41,266 nt of DNA from an uncultured Lachnospiraceae bacterium (GTDB lineage: Bacteria > Bacillota > Clostridia > Lachnospirales > Lachnospiraceae), in the NCBI GenBank assembly GCA_902762955.1, contig CACWQH010000019.1:1-41266 (forward strand), in the 5' to 3' direction. Position numbers and translations under genes: made by a program. The stretch's first letter is position 1. Each line of letters starts with the position of its first letter. Of the stretch, positions 7,803-16,201 are shown piece by piece. Below the pieces are notes generated by a model that was not told the DNA's origin, searched no databases, and saw only the letters and a list, made by a program, of their open reading frames with translations.

Positions 7803-9128
7803 ATGGGAAATTATTTTAATCCTGAAATTGAAACAATGCCTGTTGAAGAGATTAAAAAGCTTCAGAGCGAGCGCCTCGTAAAGCAGGTAAGACACGTATA
7901 TGACAGTGTTAAATTTTATCATGACCGTATGGACGAAGCAGGCATCAGCCCTGATGATATCCACGGAGTTGAAGACTTACATAAGCTTCCTTTTATTACA
8001 AAGGACGATTTAAGAGACCAGTATCCTTACGGATTACTCGGAGTTCCTCTCTCAGAATGTGTTCGTATTCAATCAACCAGTGGAACAACCGGAAGAAGAG
8101 TTGTTTCATTTTACACACAGGATGATATAGACATATGGGATACCTGCTGTGCACGTGCAATAGTTGCAGCAGGCGGAACCAAGGATGATGTTGTACATGT
8201 CTGCTACGGCTACGGACTTTTCACAGGTGGTCCCGGACTTAACGGCGGTTCACACAAGGTCGGTTCACTGACACTTCCTATGTCATCAGGTAACACTGAC
8301 AGACAGATACAGTTTATGACAGACCTTGGTTCAACAATTCTTTGCTGTACACCTTCATACGCTGCATATCTCGGTGAGAGTATCGCTGAACGTGGTGTAA
8401 AGGATCAGATAAAGTTAAAAGCCGGTATATTTGGTGCTGAAGCATGGACAGAAGAAATGCGTCATAACATAGAGGAATCACTTGGTATTAAGGCTTATGA
8501 TATTTACGGACTTACCGAGATAAGCGGTCCTGGCGTATCATTTGAATGTGAAGAACAGCGTGGAATGCATGTCAACGAAGATCACTTTATCCCTGAAATA
8601 ATCAACCCACAGACAGGAGAAGTTCTTCCGGAGGGTGAAAAGGGTGAGCTTGTATTCTCATGTATTACCAAGCAGGGCTTCCCACTCCTTCGTTATCGTA
8701 CAAGGGATATCTGTGTTCTTTCACGCGAGAAATGTTCTTGTGGACGTACTCATATCCGTATGAGCAAACCGCTTGGAAGAAGTGATGATATGATGGTTGT
8801 TAAAGGTGTAAATGTATTCCCGTCACAGATAGAAACAGTTCTTCTTAACAATGGTTATGAGGCAAATTACCAGCTTGTTGTCGACCGTGTCGGAAACAGT
8901 GATACAATTGCATGTGATGTAGAATGGCTTCCAAGCAATCCACCTTCTGACGATGCTGAAAAAGCCTACAGAGAAAAGAAACTTGTTGCCGCACTTAAGT
9001 CAATGCTTGGTATAGTCGTTGAGGTTCATCTCGTTGCACCTAAGAGCATTCCAAGAAGTGAAGGAAAGGCTGTACGTATAGTAGATAACCGTAAGCTCTT
9101 TGAAGAAAGCCGGTTTTTAAAGAAATAA
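7803..9128 (+). CDS. paaK: Phenylacetate-CoA ligase (PaaK family)
   Basis: 441 residues from ATG 7803 (AAGGAG about 9 bp upstream). It is an ANL-superfamily adenylating enzyme with the short PaaK architecture. Visible are the P-loop STSGTTGRR, GAEAWTEEMR, YGLTEISGPG, the hinge region YRTRDIC and the C-terminal catalytic-lysine block ending IPRSEGKAVRIVD. It activates phenylacetate or a related aryl acid to its CoA thioester using ATP. The Cys pair in CSCGRTH is usual for anaerobe members. No paa degradation genes are nearby. In gut Firmicutes such ligases are often paired with indolepyruvate oxidoreductases, not seen here, so the physiological substrate is open. A strong terminator follows. 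Confidence 0.9.
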   Translation: MGNYFNPEIETMPVEEIKKLQSERLVKQVRHVYDSVKFYHDRMDEAGISPDDIHGVEDLHKLPFITKDDLRDQYPYGLLGVPLSECVRIQSTSGTTGRRVVSFYTQDDIDIWDTCCARAIVAAGGTKDDVVHVCYGYGLFTGGPGLNGGSHKVGSLTLPMSSGNTDRQIQFMTDLGSTILCCTPSYAAYLGESIAERGVKDQIKLKAGIFGAEAWTEEMRHNIEESLGIKAYDIYGLTEISGPGVSFECEEQRGMHVNEDHFIPEIINPQTGEVLPEGEKGELVFSCITKQGFPLLRYRTRDICVLSREKCSCGRTHIRMSKPLGRSDDMMVVKGVNVFPSQIETVLLNNGYEANYQLVVDRVGNSDTIACDVEWLPSNPPSDDAEKAYREKKLVAALKSMLGIVVEVHLVAPKSIPRSEGKAVRIVDNRKLFEESRFLKK

Positions 9129-9210
9129 TCAGAAAAAACAAGTTACTTAATTATCCGGTTAATTAAAAAATAAGATTTTTTTATTGCAGAGTATTATTTA
9201 AAACGACGTA

Positions 9211-9266
9211 TAAAAAATGGTGTCCTGTATTGCATGAAGCAGCAAAATACAAGGCACCATTTTTTA
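9211..9266 (+). terminator. Rho-independent terminator after paaK
   Basis: Hairpin AAAAAATGGTGTCCTGTATT with AATACAAGGCACCATTTTTT around a ~14-base loop, ending in a T-run. The A-rich 5' side makes it potentially bidirectional. Confidence 0.8.
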
Positions 9267-9290
9267 GATTAAACTATTTAGATTAAACTA
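9263..9290. repeat. Perfect 14-bp tandem duplication
   Basis: TTTAGATTAAACTA occurs twice back to back, starting inside the T-run of the paaK terminator. Confidence 0.8.
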
Positions 9291-9312
9291 ATTTTTATTA
9301 TAATTAATTACA

Positions 9313-9390
9313 TGATTTTAATTTTATATGATTTTAATTTTGCCTGATTTTAGTTTTATATGATTTTAATTTTATATGATTTTAATTTTA
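9313..9390. repeat. 16-bp tandem repeat, five copies, running into a stop codon
   Basis: Units of about TGATTTTAATTTTATA start at 9313, 9329, 9345, 9361 and 9377, exactly 16 bp apart. The fifth carries the stop codon of the lipid-kinase gene (9388-9390, minus strand), so the array extends downstream from that stop. Confidence 0.85.
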
Positions 9391-10404
9391 CTTCTTTATC
9401 TTTAACATTTTTTCAAGACAGGTTATTTCGATTTTTCTCTCATCACCGATATACTCTCCATCCGCATGAAGAACAGCAGGCTCTTTTGTTCTTACAACAA
9501 GCTTTTTTGCATCAAAAAGCTTAAAACCCTTTATCTTATCCTGCTTTGCCATAACAAGTAAAGGAAGCTTAGCAAATGCACTTATTTTAGATATATCGGA
9601 CGCTATACACACAGAAAGCTTTCCATCATCATACTTAGCATCCGGTGTCATAGGTACACCACCGCCTTCTGCCCTTACATTCATAAAAGCAGCAAATATC
9701 ATTTTCTTCATACTTATTACTTCTTTTAAAACCGAAGCAGTTCCCTCAATCTCTTTTTCTTCATCATACACCTCAATTTCGGCATCTATATAATCCATAG
9801 TAAATAAGCTGATAACCGTAAGTATGATATATGTTAGTGAGCCAAGGTTTAACTTATTAAGAAATTTTTTTATTCTTGAATCAAGTGCCTTTTTGCAGAC
9901 TATGGCATCAAGACCTATACCACTGCTGATTCCAAATAATCTTCTATTGATTATTGTTTCAGCCGAATTTTCAATTGTTTTATTTTCACTGTGATTATCT
10001 TTTTTTCTGTCAAAGGAGGTTACACACCCTATATCTATCCTTTGACTTTCCTTTGATGTATCAAGTATTCGTAAAAGTGCTGTTACAGGATTTTTTGATA
10101 TACCAAGTCCTCTTGCAAAATCATTTGCCGAGCCGGACGGAATCACAGAAAATGTTATCCTGTCAAAATCCTTAATGCCATTTAAAACTTCATTTATCGT
10201 TCCGTCTCCACCAACCACAACCATATGTATGTCATCGTCCGGCAGCACTGATATTTTACCTGCAAGCTCTCCTGCATGCTCAGGGCTTTGGGTACGAAAT
10301 GCCCTGTATTTTACATTTTTTCTTTTTAATTCATCTCTTATAAGACTCCATGTCTTTTTTGCCTTGCCGCTTCCACCACTTGCATTTACTATAAAATAAT
10401 ACAT
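9388..10404 (-). CDS. Diacylglycerol kinase family lipid kinase
   Basis: 338 residues from ATG 10404, preceded by AGGGGA at 7 bp. The DAGK catalytic domain is at the N-terminus: IVNASGGSGKA, then VVVGGDGTINEVLNG with the catalytic GGDGT, and the SGSANDFARGLG block. The C-terminal beta-domain includes the ISSGIGLDA and LHADGEYIG regions. It belongs to the soluble YegS/DgkB group that phosphorylates diacylglycerol or a related lipid with ATP. It follows the Mbeg1-like hydrolase on the same strand (gap about 90 bp) and may share its transcript, suggesting a lipid-turnover pair. Its stop codon lies in a 16-bp tandem array. The exact lipid substrate cannot be read from sequence. Confidence 0.88.
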   Translation of the reverse strand: MYYFIVNASGGSGKAKKTWSLIRDELKRKNVKYRAFRTQSPEHAGELAGKISVLPDDDIHMVVVGGDGTINEVLNGIKDFDRITFSVIPSGSANDFARGLGISKNPVTALLRILDTSKESQRIDIGCVTSFDRKKDNHSENKTIENSAETIINRRLFGISSGIGLDAIVCKKALDSRIKKFLNKLNLGSLTYIILTVISLFTMDYIDAEIEVYDEEKEIEGTASVLKEVISMKKMIFAAFMNVRAEGGGVPMTPDAKYDDGKLSVCIASDISKISAFAKLPLLVMAKQDKIKGFKLFDAKKLVVRTKEPAVLHADGEYIGDERKIEITCLEKMLKIKK

Positions 10405-10495
10405 TTTGACATCCCCTGTTTTACAGATATTTATTTTTATCCAAACTAAATGATTTTTTACAATCACTTTCTATTATCTAATCCATTTTTTATAA

Positions 10496-11614
10496 TCACT
10501 TACTTCCGTCAAAATCAAATGCCGATTTTGCTTCATTCCATATAACATCCTTGCTTGAGCTCGCAAGTCTTTTTACAACCATAATAAGATTATCTCTCGT
10601 GCCCTTATCCATATCCTTTGCAGCCTTAAGCATAGCATTAAACGCAGCCCATTTATTATCCGAAAGCTCGGAAAGTGTGGTTGCACCTGAAGCATCAAGT
10701 ATATCAAACAAAGCATTTACAAAGCTTTTCAGCTCATCCTCACCAAGTGAAGCAAGCCAGTTATTTAACGCATCATCAGCCATAAGACTTGCAGTATTTT
10801 GCTTTGGTGCAATTAAAAAGCCTGTGCCTAAAACCTGCCAACTGTAAGGGCTATGCTGCATAGTACCTGTGGCATCACTTTTAACTATCAGCTTTTCTTT
10901 TTTATTGGACATAAGTATTCCTACAAGCGAAGCCTCCGGTATAATCATCTCCACCTTATCCAGCACCTCATTATATTCTTTTGTTTTTACTATTTCTCGA
11001 TTAAATCCGGGACCGTCGTTGGAATATATCCTTATTATCTTATCCTTATAGATATCCTCGCAAAATGTACCTGCATATACAGCAAGATTTCCGCCCTTTG
11101 AGTGTCCGCCTAAAATAATTTTACCATTAAAATCCTTTGCCACATCATTAACATAGGAAACCGCCTCCATCTGTCCGGGCACTTCACGCATATAGCTTAT
11201 ATTAAAATCCTCACGCCAGCCTTCTATCGTACCGTCTGTACCCCGAAAAGCTATATAAATTAAATCCTTCTCCAGATAAAAGCTTACTGCTGCAAACTGA
11301 ATGTGACTGTCTGTATCAAAAACATTTAAATAATCCTTAAGCTTTACATTTTTAAATCTTTCACTATGTGCTGCTTTTTCAAGCAATGGTGCAGGATCAT
11401 AGATAAGGTTTGATTGGTCACATGAAAGATATACATAATCCTTCCATACATTATATAAAGAAATATATCCCTTATCAGTGCTATGAACAGGCACTATGTC
11501 CTCCAGCATAAGATAAACAAGCTCAGAAAATATTAAATTATCAACCTGATTAAACGAAGAAGCCGAAAAGCTAAGGTCCCCTCTCCAATCAAGGTAATCC
11601 ATGATATTTGCCAT
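10496..11614 (-). CDS. Mbeg1-like (DUF2974) alpha/beta-hydrolase
   Basis: 372 residues matching the Mbeg1-like family (PF11187): an N-terminal MDYLDWRGDLSF block, then YIAFRGTDGTIEGWREDFN and the nucleophile elbow GGHSKGGNLAVYA (Ser of G-H-S-K-G). A lipase-like serine hydrolase is expected, but the substrate is unknown. No signal peptide is visible, so it is probably cytosolic. It lies directly upstream of the lipid kinase on the same strand. The C-terminal ~120 residues are helical and not assigned. Confidence 0.85.
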   Translation of the reverse strand: MANIMDYLDWRGDLSFSASSFNQVDNLIFSELVYLMLEDIVPVHSTDKGYISLYNVWKDYVYLSCDQSNLIYDPAPLLEKAAHSERFKNVKLKDYLNVFDTDSHIQFAAVSFYLEKDLIYIAFRGTDGTIEGWREDFNISYMREVPGQMEAVSYVNDVAKDFNGKIILGGHSKGGNLAVYAGTFCEDIYKDKIIRIYSNDGPGFNREIVKTKEYNEVLDKVEMIIPEASLVGILMSNKKEKLIVKSDATGTMQHSPYSWQVLGTGFLIAPKQNTASLMADDALNNWLASLGEDELKSFVNALFDILDASGATTLSELSDNKWAAFNAMLKAAKDMDKGTRDNLIMVVKRLASSSKDVIWNEAKSAFDFDGSK

Positions 11615-11755
11615 AAAATCATACTCCTAAATTATTTAACCCTATTATACAACCAATAAACTAAAAATTCCACTACCGCAACATATAATACGTGGCATAA
11701 GCCTTGATACATGCAGATTACTAATTATAAGCACTCGTAAACTGTTAGAAATAAA

Positions 11756-11822
11756 AAGCCGGTTAGAGAGCATTTGAACACTTTGATTTAACAAGCAGAT
11801 GTTGACTCTCCAACCGGTTATT
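11756..11822 (-). terminator. Terminator after trpB
   Basis: On the minus strand, TAACCGGTTGGAGAG pairs with CTCTCTAACCGGCT around a ~37-base loop, followed by CTTTTTATTT. It lies directly downstream of trpB. The rest of 11615-11847 shows nothing recognised. Confidence 0.75.
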
Positions 11823-11847
11823 TATTTTTTAAAGCTTTAAACTAATT

Positions 11848-13218
11848 TTATTCAACTACCGGAAGCTTTGCAAGGGATGCTGCAAGCTCCTCATCTGTTG
11901 GAACATAATCATCCATCTTTCCGTCATGGAACTTCTCGTATGCAACAAGGTCAAAATAACCTGTACCTGTGAGACCAAATACGATAGTTTTTTCCTCACC
12001 GGTTTCTTTACACTTAAGTGCTTCGTCGATGGCAACCTTAATTGCATGTGAGCTCTCCGGTGCAGGAAGAATACCTTCAACTCTCGCGAACTGCTCTGCT
12101 GCCTCAAATACCTCTGTCTGAGGAACCGATACAGCTTCCATAAGACCATCATCATAAAGCTGTGATAAGGTTGAACTCATACCATGATAACGAAGACCGC
12201 CCGCATGGTTTGGAGCAGGTATAAAGTCGCTGCCAAGAGTGTACATTTTAGCAAGAGGACAAACCATTCCGGTGTCACAGAAGTCGTATGCATACTTACC
12301 TCTTGTAAAGCTTGGACATGATGCAGGCTCAACTGCAACTATACGATAGTTAGCGCCATTTTTAATCTTCTCACCCATAAATGGAGCGATAAGTCCACCA
12401 AGATTGGAACCACCACCTGCACAACCTATGATAATGTCCGGAGTAATGCCGTATTTGTCAAGCGCAGCCTTAGTTTCAAGACCGATAACAGACTGATGCA
12501 AAAGAACCTGATTAAGTACGCTTCCAAGTACATATCTGTATCCTTCTGTTGAGGTTGCAACTTCAACTGCTTCAGATATAGCACAGCCAAGACTTCCAGT
12601 TGTACCCGGATGCTCGGCAAGAATCTTCTTACCAATTTCAGTTGTGGTTGATGGTGAAGGAGTTACTGTTGCTCCGTAGGTTCTCATAACCTCACGGCGG
12701 AAAGGCTTCTGCTCATAGGAAACCTTAACCATATAGACCTTGCAGTCAAGATCAAAATATGAACAAGCCATAGAAAGTGCAGTTCCCCACTGACCTGCTC
12801 CGGTCTCTGTGGTAACCCCCTTTAAGCCCTGCTTCTTAGCATAATATGCCTGGGCAATTGCAGAATTAAGCTTGTGGCTTCCGCTTGTATTGTTACCCTC
12901 GAACTTATAATAAATTTTTGCCGGAGTACCAAGTTTCTTCTCAAGACAATAAGCTCGAACCAATGGAGATGGTCTGAACATCTTATAAAAATCAAGTATC
13001 TCCTGAGGGATATCAAAATAAGGAGTTGTATCATCAAGCTCCTGCTTTACAAGCTCCTCGCAAAATACAGGAGCAAGTTCTTCAGCCGTCATAGGCTTGT
13101 GTGTCCCCGGATTAAGAAGAGGTGCCAGTTTATTGACCATATCAGCTCTAAGATTGTACCACTGCTTTGGCATTTCCGATTCATTAAGATAAATCTTGTA
13201 AGGGATTTCATTTGTCAT
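11848..13218 (-). CDS. trpB: Tryptophan synthase beta chain, TrpB2 type
   Basis: 456 residues from ATG 13218 (AAGGAAGG upstream), longer than the ~400 of TrpB1, as expected for TrpB2. The PLP lysine lies in NTSGSHKLNSAIAQA, followed by ETGAGQWGTALS; the cofactor-phosphate loop is GCAGGGSNLGG; the C-terminus has GLTGTGYFDL. It condenses indole with serine to tryptophan. No trpA or other trp genes are adjacent, so it may salvage free indole, a role often proposed for TrpB2. Expression is governed by the tryptophan T-box upstream. The open frame extends to 13416 but that part is the leader RNA. Confidence 0.92.
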   Translation of the reverse strand: MTNEIPYKIYLNESEMPKQWYNLRADMVNKLAPLLNPGTHKPMTAEELAPVFCEELVKQELDDTTPYFDIPQEILDFYKMFRPSPLVRAYCLEKKLGTPAKIYYKFEGNNTSGSHKLNSAIAQAYYAKKQGLKGVTTETGAGQWGTALSMACSYFDLDCKVYMVKVSYEQKPFRREVMRTYGATVTPSPSTTTEIGKKILAEHPGTTGSLGCAISEAVEVATSTEGYRYVLGSVLNQVLLHQSVIGLETKAALDKYGITPDIIIGCAGGGSNLGGLIAPFMGEKIKNGANYRIVAVEPASCPSFTRGKYAYDFCDTGMVCPLAKMYTLGSDFIPAPNHAGGLRYHGMSSTLSQLYDDGLMEAVSVPQTEVFEAAEQFARVEGILPAPESSHAIKVAIDEALKCKETGEEKTIVFGLTGTGYFDLVAYEKFHDGKMDDYVPTDEELAASLAKLPVVE

Positions 13219-13308
13219 AGTTTTGTACCTTCCTTTCAAATATAATATAAATTGTTTGTTTAGTATGCATTTTGTAAGCAAATTATTTATCTGCCTGAAG
13301 GGCTTATC

Positions 13309-13590
13309 ACACAAAAAAGTCCCAACAAAGAAATCTTTGCTGGGACAGGATAATCTCATTTCCTGCGGTGCCACCCGGCTTGGTGTAATTAACACCCGCT
13401 TTACGCATACTGTCATATGCTGACATTTTTAACGAGGCGTCGTCCCCGGCTTGCATACTTTGAAAGATCATTTCAGCTCACCCTCAGAAGTCCATTCGGG
13501 ATTACATTTCCTACTGTGATTCCACCATCCACAGCTCTCTGTGAGAAAAGCGGTAAAACCTACTTACTCTTCTTCAACGGTTTAGAAAAA
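13309..13590 (-). promoter_or_regulatory. T-box riboswitch with tryptophan specifier
   Basis: Read on the minus strand: a stem I region with AGAGAGCTG and GGTGGAA, then a specifier context GAATGGACTTC containing TGG (Trp) at 13494-13492 followed by a purine. The T-box core GGGTGGCACCGCAGG is at 13376-13362 and a terminator follows. Uncharged tRNA-Trp is expected to pair with the specifier and the T-box and so favour trpB transcription. The exact stem boundaries are approximate. Confidence 0.92.
13311..13346 (-). terminator. T-box attenuator terminator
   Basis: GTCCCAGCAAAG pairs with CTTTGTTGGGAC and is followed by a run of six T. It competes with the antiterminator formed by the T-box core just upstream. 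Confidence 0.9.
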
Positions 13591-13617
13591 AATATCATAA
13601 TATCTTACAGTTGTCAA
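13589..13617 (-). promoter_or_regulatory. Predicted promoter of the T-box/trpB transcript
   Basis: Consensus TTGACA (13617-13612), 17-bp spacer and TATTTT (13594-13589) directly upstream of the leader. It sits a few bases downstream of the VanZ gene stop. Confidence 0.6.
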
Positions 13618-13621
13618 GCAA

Positions 13622-14104
13622 TTATTTTACTGTGTCAGAAGACACAAGCCCTTTTCTTCTTTTAGTCAGGCTTATAAAAGCTAATATCAATAGAATCCCA
13701 ATCAAAGCACCCAGGCTGTCAATCATCACATCCGTAGGCTGCCCGCTTCTCCCGGGAACAAACAATTGATGAACCTCATCTGTAACAGAATAAACTACAC
13801 TCACCAAAAAAGCTATTAAATAATATTTTTTAACAGGATAAAATACCCCGATTAAAAGCATACCGAGTATGGCATACTCTGTTGCATGTGCCATCTTGCG
13901 AATCGGATGGTCAACCTTCTTAGCAAACTCCATCTGCTTTTCTTCACTTTGTTTTTCAAAGTCATGAACAATAACTTTTCCGACTGTAAGTCCAACCTTG
14001 TAGCTATCCTTTTCCGACTCATCCGCATCACGTGCTGAAAAACAAAATATAACCGTCATCCATATGCATGATAAAATTATAAAAATGATTCTTCTTACAT
14101 TCAT
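13622..14104 (-). CDS. VanZ-like family membrane protein
   Basis: 160 residues with about four membrane helices and the VanZ-like family core (PF04892): RKMAHATEYAILGML, YSVTDEVHQLFVPGRSGQPTDVMIDSLGALIG. VanZ confers low-level teicoplanin resistance in enterococci; most chromosomal relatives have no proven role. It overlaps the transcription unit of the CobW-like GTPase, with about 5 bp between them, and is preceded by AAAGG. No van regulatory or ligase genes are present, so resistance should not be inferred. Confidence 0.87.
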   Translation of the reverse strand: MNVRRIIFIILSCIWMTVIFCFSARDADESEKDSYKVGLTVGKVIVHDFEKQSEEKQMEFAKKVDHPIRKMAHATEYAILGMLLIGVFYPVKKYYLIAFLVSVVYSVTDEVHQLFVPGRSGQPTDVMIDSLGALIGILLILAFISLTKRRKGLVSSDTVK

Positions 14105-14109
14105 AACCT

Positions 14110-15111
14110 TTAACTCGTCTTAATCGTTGAGAATCTCGCCGAAAAGCATCTGTCTATTTCTTTTTTATCAAGATTTTCTCCAATTACTATAATTACATCC
14201 TGTCCGTTTGATATACTATTTACAGAAAGCTCCTTTTCAGTGGCATTGATCTCGTACCAGATGTTTTCATCCTTTGTAAAGCCTTTAACACGGCTGATTT
14301 TTCCGACAGTTTTATCCATAAAGAGTTTTTTTATCGAGTCTTTAATTTCTTCAAGTTTCATATCAAGATTCATAAAAAACAGAGCATCAAAGCTGTTATC
14401 ATCCATGGATATTTTCTTTTCATACGGATACGTTTTATATCCGCAATTTCCTATCAGTTCATAATCATCTTTTGTTAAGTCGTTCCAGTCTTTTGCGAGC
14501 AAATCCTGCTTGATTATTTCATTTGATTCATTTAAATTCACGTTGCTCGCAAGTATGTATTTCCTGTCGCATTTCACTTTTTTTAAAGCATCATTTATAT
14601 GCTCTGTTGTGTTTTTAAGCTGTCCCTGCGATACCTCCTGCACCCGGCTTAGTAAAACCATCCCAGCCTCTGCGAGCTGGCTTGCGAGCATACAATCCGC
14701 TTCGGCAGACATATCATTTTCAAGATCTGCCTTTACAATCGCTATAACATTTCCTATCTCATAAAGTCTGTCCAAAGGCTCTTCGTGGAGGATATCGAAA
14801 AACTCATCCACATCAAATATACCCGACGGTTCAATTATCACTCTGTTATAGCCAAGCATAGCCATAGTTATAAGTTTAGTCTTGAATCTCCTCCTGTGGC
14901 AGTCATAGTCGCAGCCGCCCGCCACCATCTCAAGCCCGCAGCCCTTTTCCTCCAAATCCGCAAGAAGCATCATATCTACATTGATTGCGCCGTAGTCATT
15001 TTCAAGTATGCAGACATTTTCTTTCTTATCAAGCAGATACTCCGCATATTTTCTTATAAAAGTAGTCTTACCGGAGCCTAGAAATCCGGTTATCAAATCC
15101 ACCTTGGTCAT
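14110..15111 (-). CDS. CobW/P47K-family GTPase, putative metallochaperone
   Basis: 333 residues from ATG 15111 (TGGAGG 6 bp upstream). The P-loop GFLGSGKTT is at residues 9-17, the ENDYGAINVD switch at about 38-47, and IIEPSGIFD follows. Where typical members carry a CxCC metal motif, this protein has GGCDYDCHRRR, i.e. C67-x3-C71. COG0523 proteins use GTP to load metals such as zinc or cobalt, but this variant motif leaves the metal open. The C-terminal CobW_C-like region (about 230-333) is divergent. It heads a two-gene unit with VanZ, behind a promoter embedded in an inverted repeat. Confidence 0.82.
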   Translation of the reverse strand: MTKVDLITGFLGSGKTTFIRKYAEYLLDKKENVCILENDYGAINVDMMLLADLEEKGCGLEMVAGGCDYDCHRRRFKTKLITMAMLGYNRVIIEPSGIFDVDEFFDILHEEPLDRLYEIGNVIAIVKADLENDMSAEADCMLASQLAEAGMVLLSRVQEVSQGQLKNTTEHINDALKKVKCDRKYILASNVNLNESNEIIKQDLLAKDWNDLTKDDYELIGNCGYKTYPYEKKISMDDNSFDALFFMNLDMKLEEIKDSIKKLFMDKTVGKISRVKGFTKDENIWYEINATEKELSVNSISNGQDVIIVIGENLDKKEIDRCFSARFSTIKTS

Positions 15112-15154
15112 GTCAACCTCCATTTGCAACATAAAAGATGAACAGTTCACCTCA

Positions 15155-15194
15155 AAAAATGTTAACGCGTCGCAAAGGGCATGTCAACATTTTT
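15155..15194 (-). promoter_or_regulatory. Promoter of cobW-vanZ unit inside an inverted repeat
   Basis: TTGACA (15187-15182), 17-bp spacer, TAACAT (15164-15159). The repeat AAAAATGTT (15155-15163) and AACATTTTT (15186-15194) overlaps both promoter boxes symmetrically, as an operator would. The regulator is unknown. Confidence 0.6.
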
Positions 15195-15251
15195 CGTAAC
15201 AAAAAAACTTGAATTTTGTGCCAAGGCTCACCCCATGTCACCAAATTTATC

Positions 15252-15286
15252 GCAATAAAAACAGGCAGGCACACTACGTGCCTGCC
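15252..15286 (-). terminator. Rho-independent terminator
   Basis: GGCAGGCAC-GTAGT-GTGCCTGCC followed by TGTTTTTATT on the minus strand, 50 bp downstream of the surface-protein remnant. It is a strong terminator that has outlived its gene. Confidence 0.85.
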
Positions 15287-15338
15287 CTAGTCTAATGTGA
15301 CGGATGGGGATTATGTATACCGCCACATTTTTTGCTTA

Positions 15339-15991
15339 TTATTTCACTCCGTACCAGCCTACGCCTTCATATCTCCAACCAAGATCTACAAGCCAGTCGT
15401 TCTCGCTCTTTCCTTATCTGTATCAATAGCTGAATCTGTATACGCTACTGCATAAGTCGATAATCTGTCTGTTTCAAAGGAAATAGTTCCGTCTGCATTT
15501 AAAGTTGCCGAAAGTACTGTAATAGTACCATCATGCAATCTTAATACAATATATGTTCTTGTATATCCTTCCGCAACCGCAGGAAAGCTCTTCGGTGCTG
15601 CTATGGTAAGTTTAAACGGTGTATCGAGATTATGAATGGATATTGCACCCTGTGACTGTCCGCTTATGGTTATTTCTTTGAATAAGGATATATCAAAGTA
15701 TTCAATATTATCTGTATTAGCTACAGCCGTCTTAATCTTATCCTTATCGGAAGCACTGATTGTGTCGCTTATATCCTTTATCTCAAGATATACATCTACA
15801 TCAACACTTTTACCATGGTCAACTGCATCATCCACCAATGCTTTTTCTTCATCTGACAGTGTAGACTCTGCAAAATCTTCTGTAAGATTTGTGGCTTTTA
15901 CTTCCGGTGACTTTTTTTTATAAAAAATGATACTATTCGTGTCGTTTTGCTTTTTTCTCTTGTATTTTTTAATTTTATAGTCTATTATTTA
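15339..15991 (-). pseudogene. Remnant of a secreted surface protein with a GW-type C-terminal tail
   Basis: One frame from about 15991 to 15386 encodes a beta-rich piece (IKDISDTISASDKDKI ... GYTRTYIVLRLHDG ... LSTYAVAYTD), typical of extracellular Lachnospiraceae proteins, but it has no start codon or signal peptide. After a stop at 15386, another frame continues the same strand as KSENDWLVDLGWRYEGVGWY, ending in TAA at 15341-15339. That block is the usual last motif of the DUF5648-like tail found on such proteins. A frameshift and internal deletion near 15400-15412 thus separate the body from its tail. The 5' end is lost into AT-rich sequence. A former cell-surface protein is likely; the full ancestor is not identifiable. 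Confidence 0.65.
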
Positions 15992-16154
15992 TATGTGCAG
16001 CAAAAAATCATTATATTTCTATTGGTCTGGATTTTATTTTGATTTTGCTTTTATTTTCCTGTGTAAAAATATTATCATGATTATTTATCAAATTATTAAG
16101 TAATATAAAAATGTCTTCGACTCATTTATATTTATATTATTTAACATATTTATG

Positions 16155-16183
16155 TTGCACACTATCAAAAAATATAATAAAAT
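16155..16183 (+). promoter_or_regulatory. Predicted promoter of transposase-like remnant
   Basis: TTGCAC (16155-16160), 17-bp spacer, TAAAAT (16178-16183), then AAGGAGCAGAAGCTT before ATG 16202. The AT-rich 15992-16154 segment shows nothing else. Confidence 0.4.
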
Positions 16184-16201
16184 TATAAGGAGCAGAAGCT
16201 T

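Noticed and set aside
13219-13416. N-terminal extension of TrpB
   Set aside because: The open frame crosses the T-box terminator and core; the ribosome site and family alignment place the start at 13218.
13622-14104. Vancomycin/teicoplanin resistance locus
   Set aside because: Only a VanZ-like membrane protein is present, without ligase, dehydrogenase or VanRS genes.
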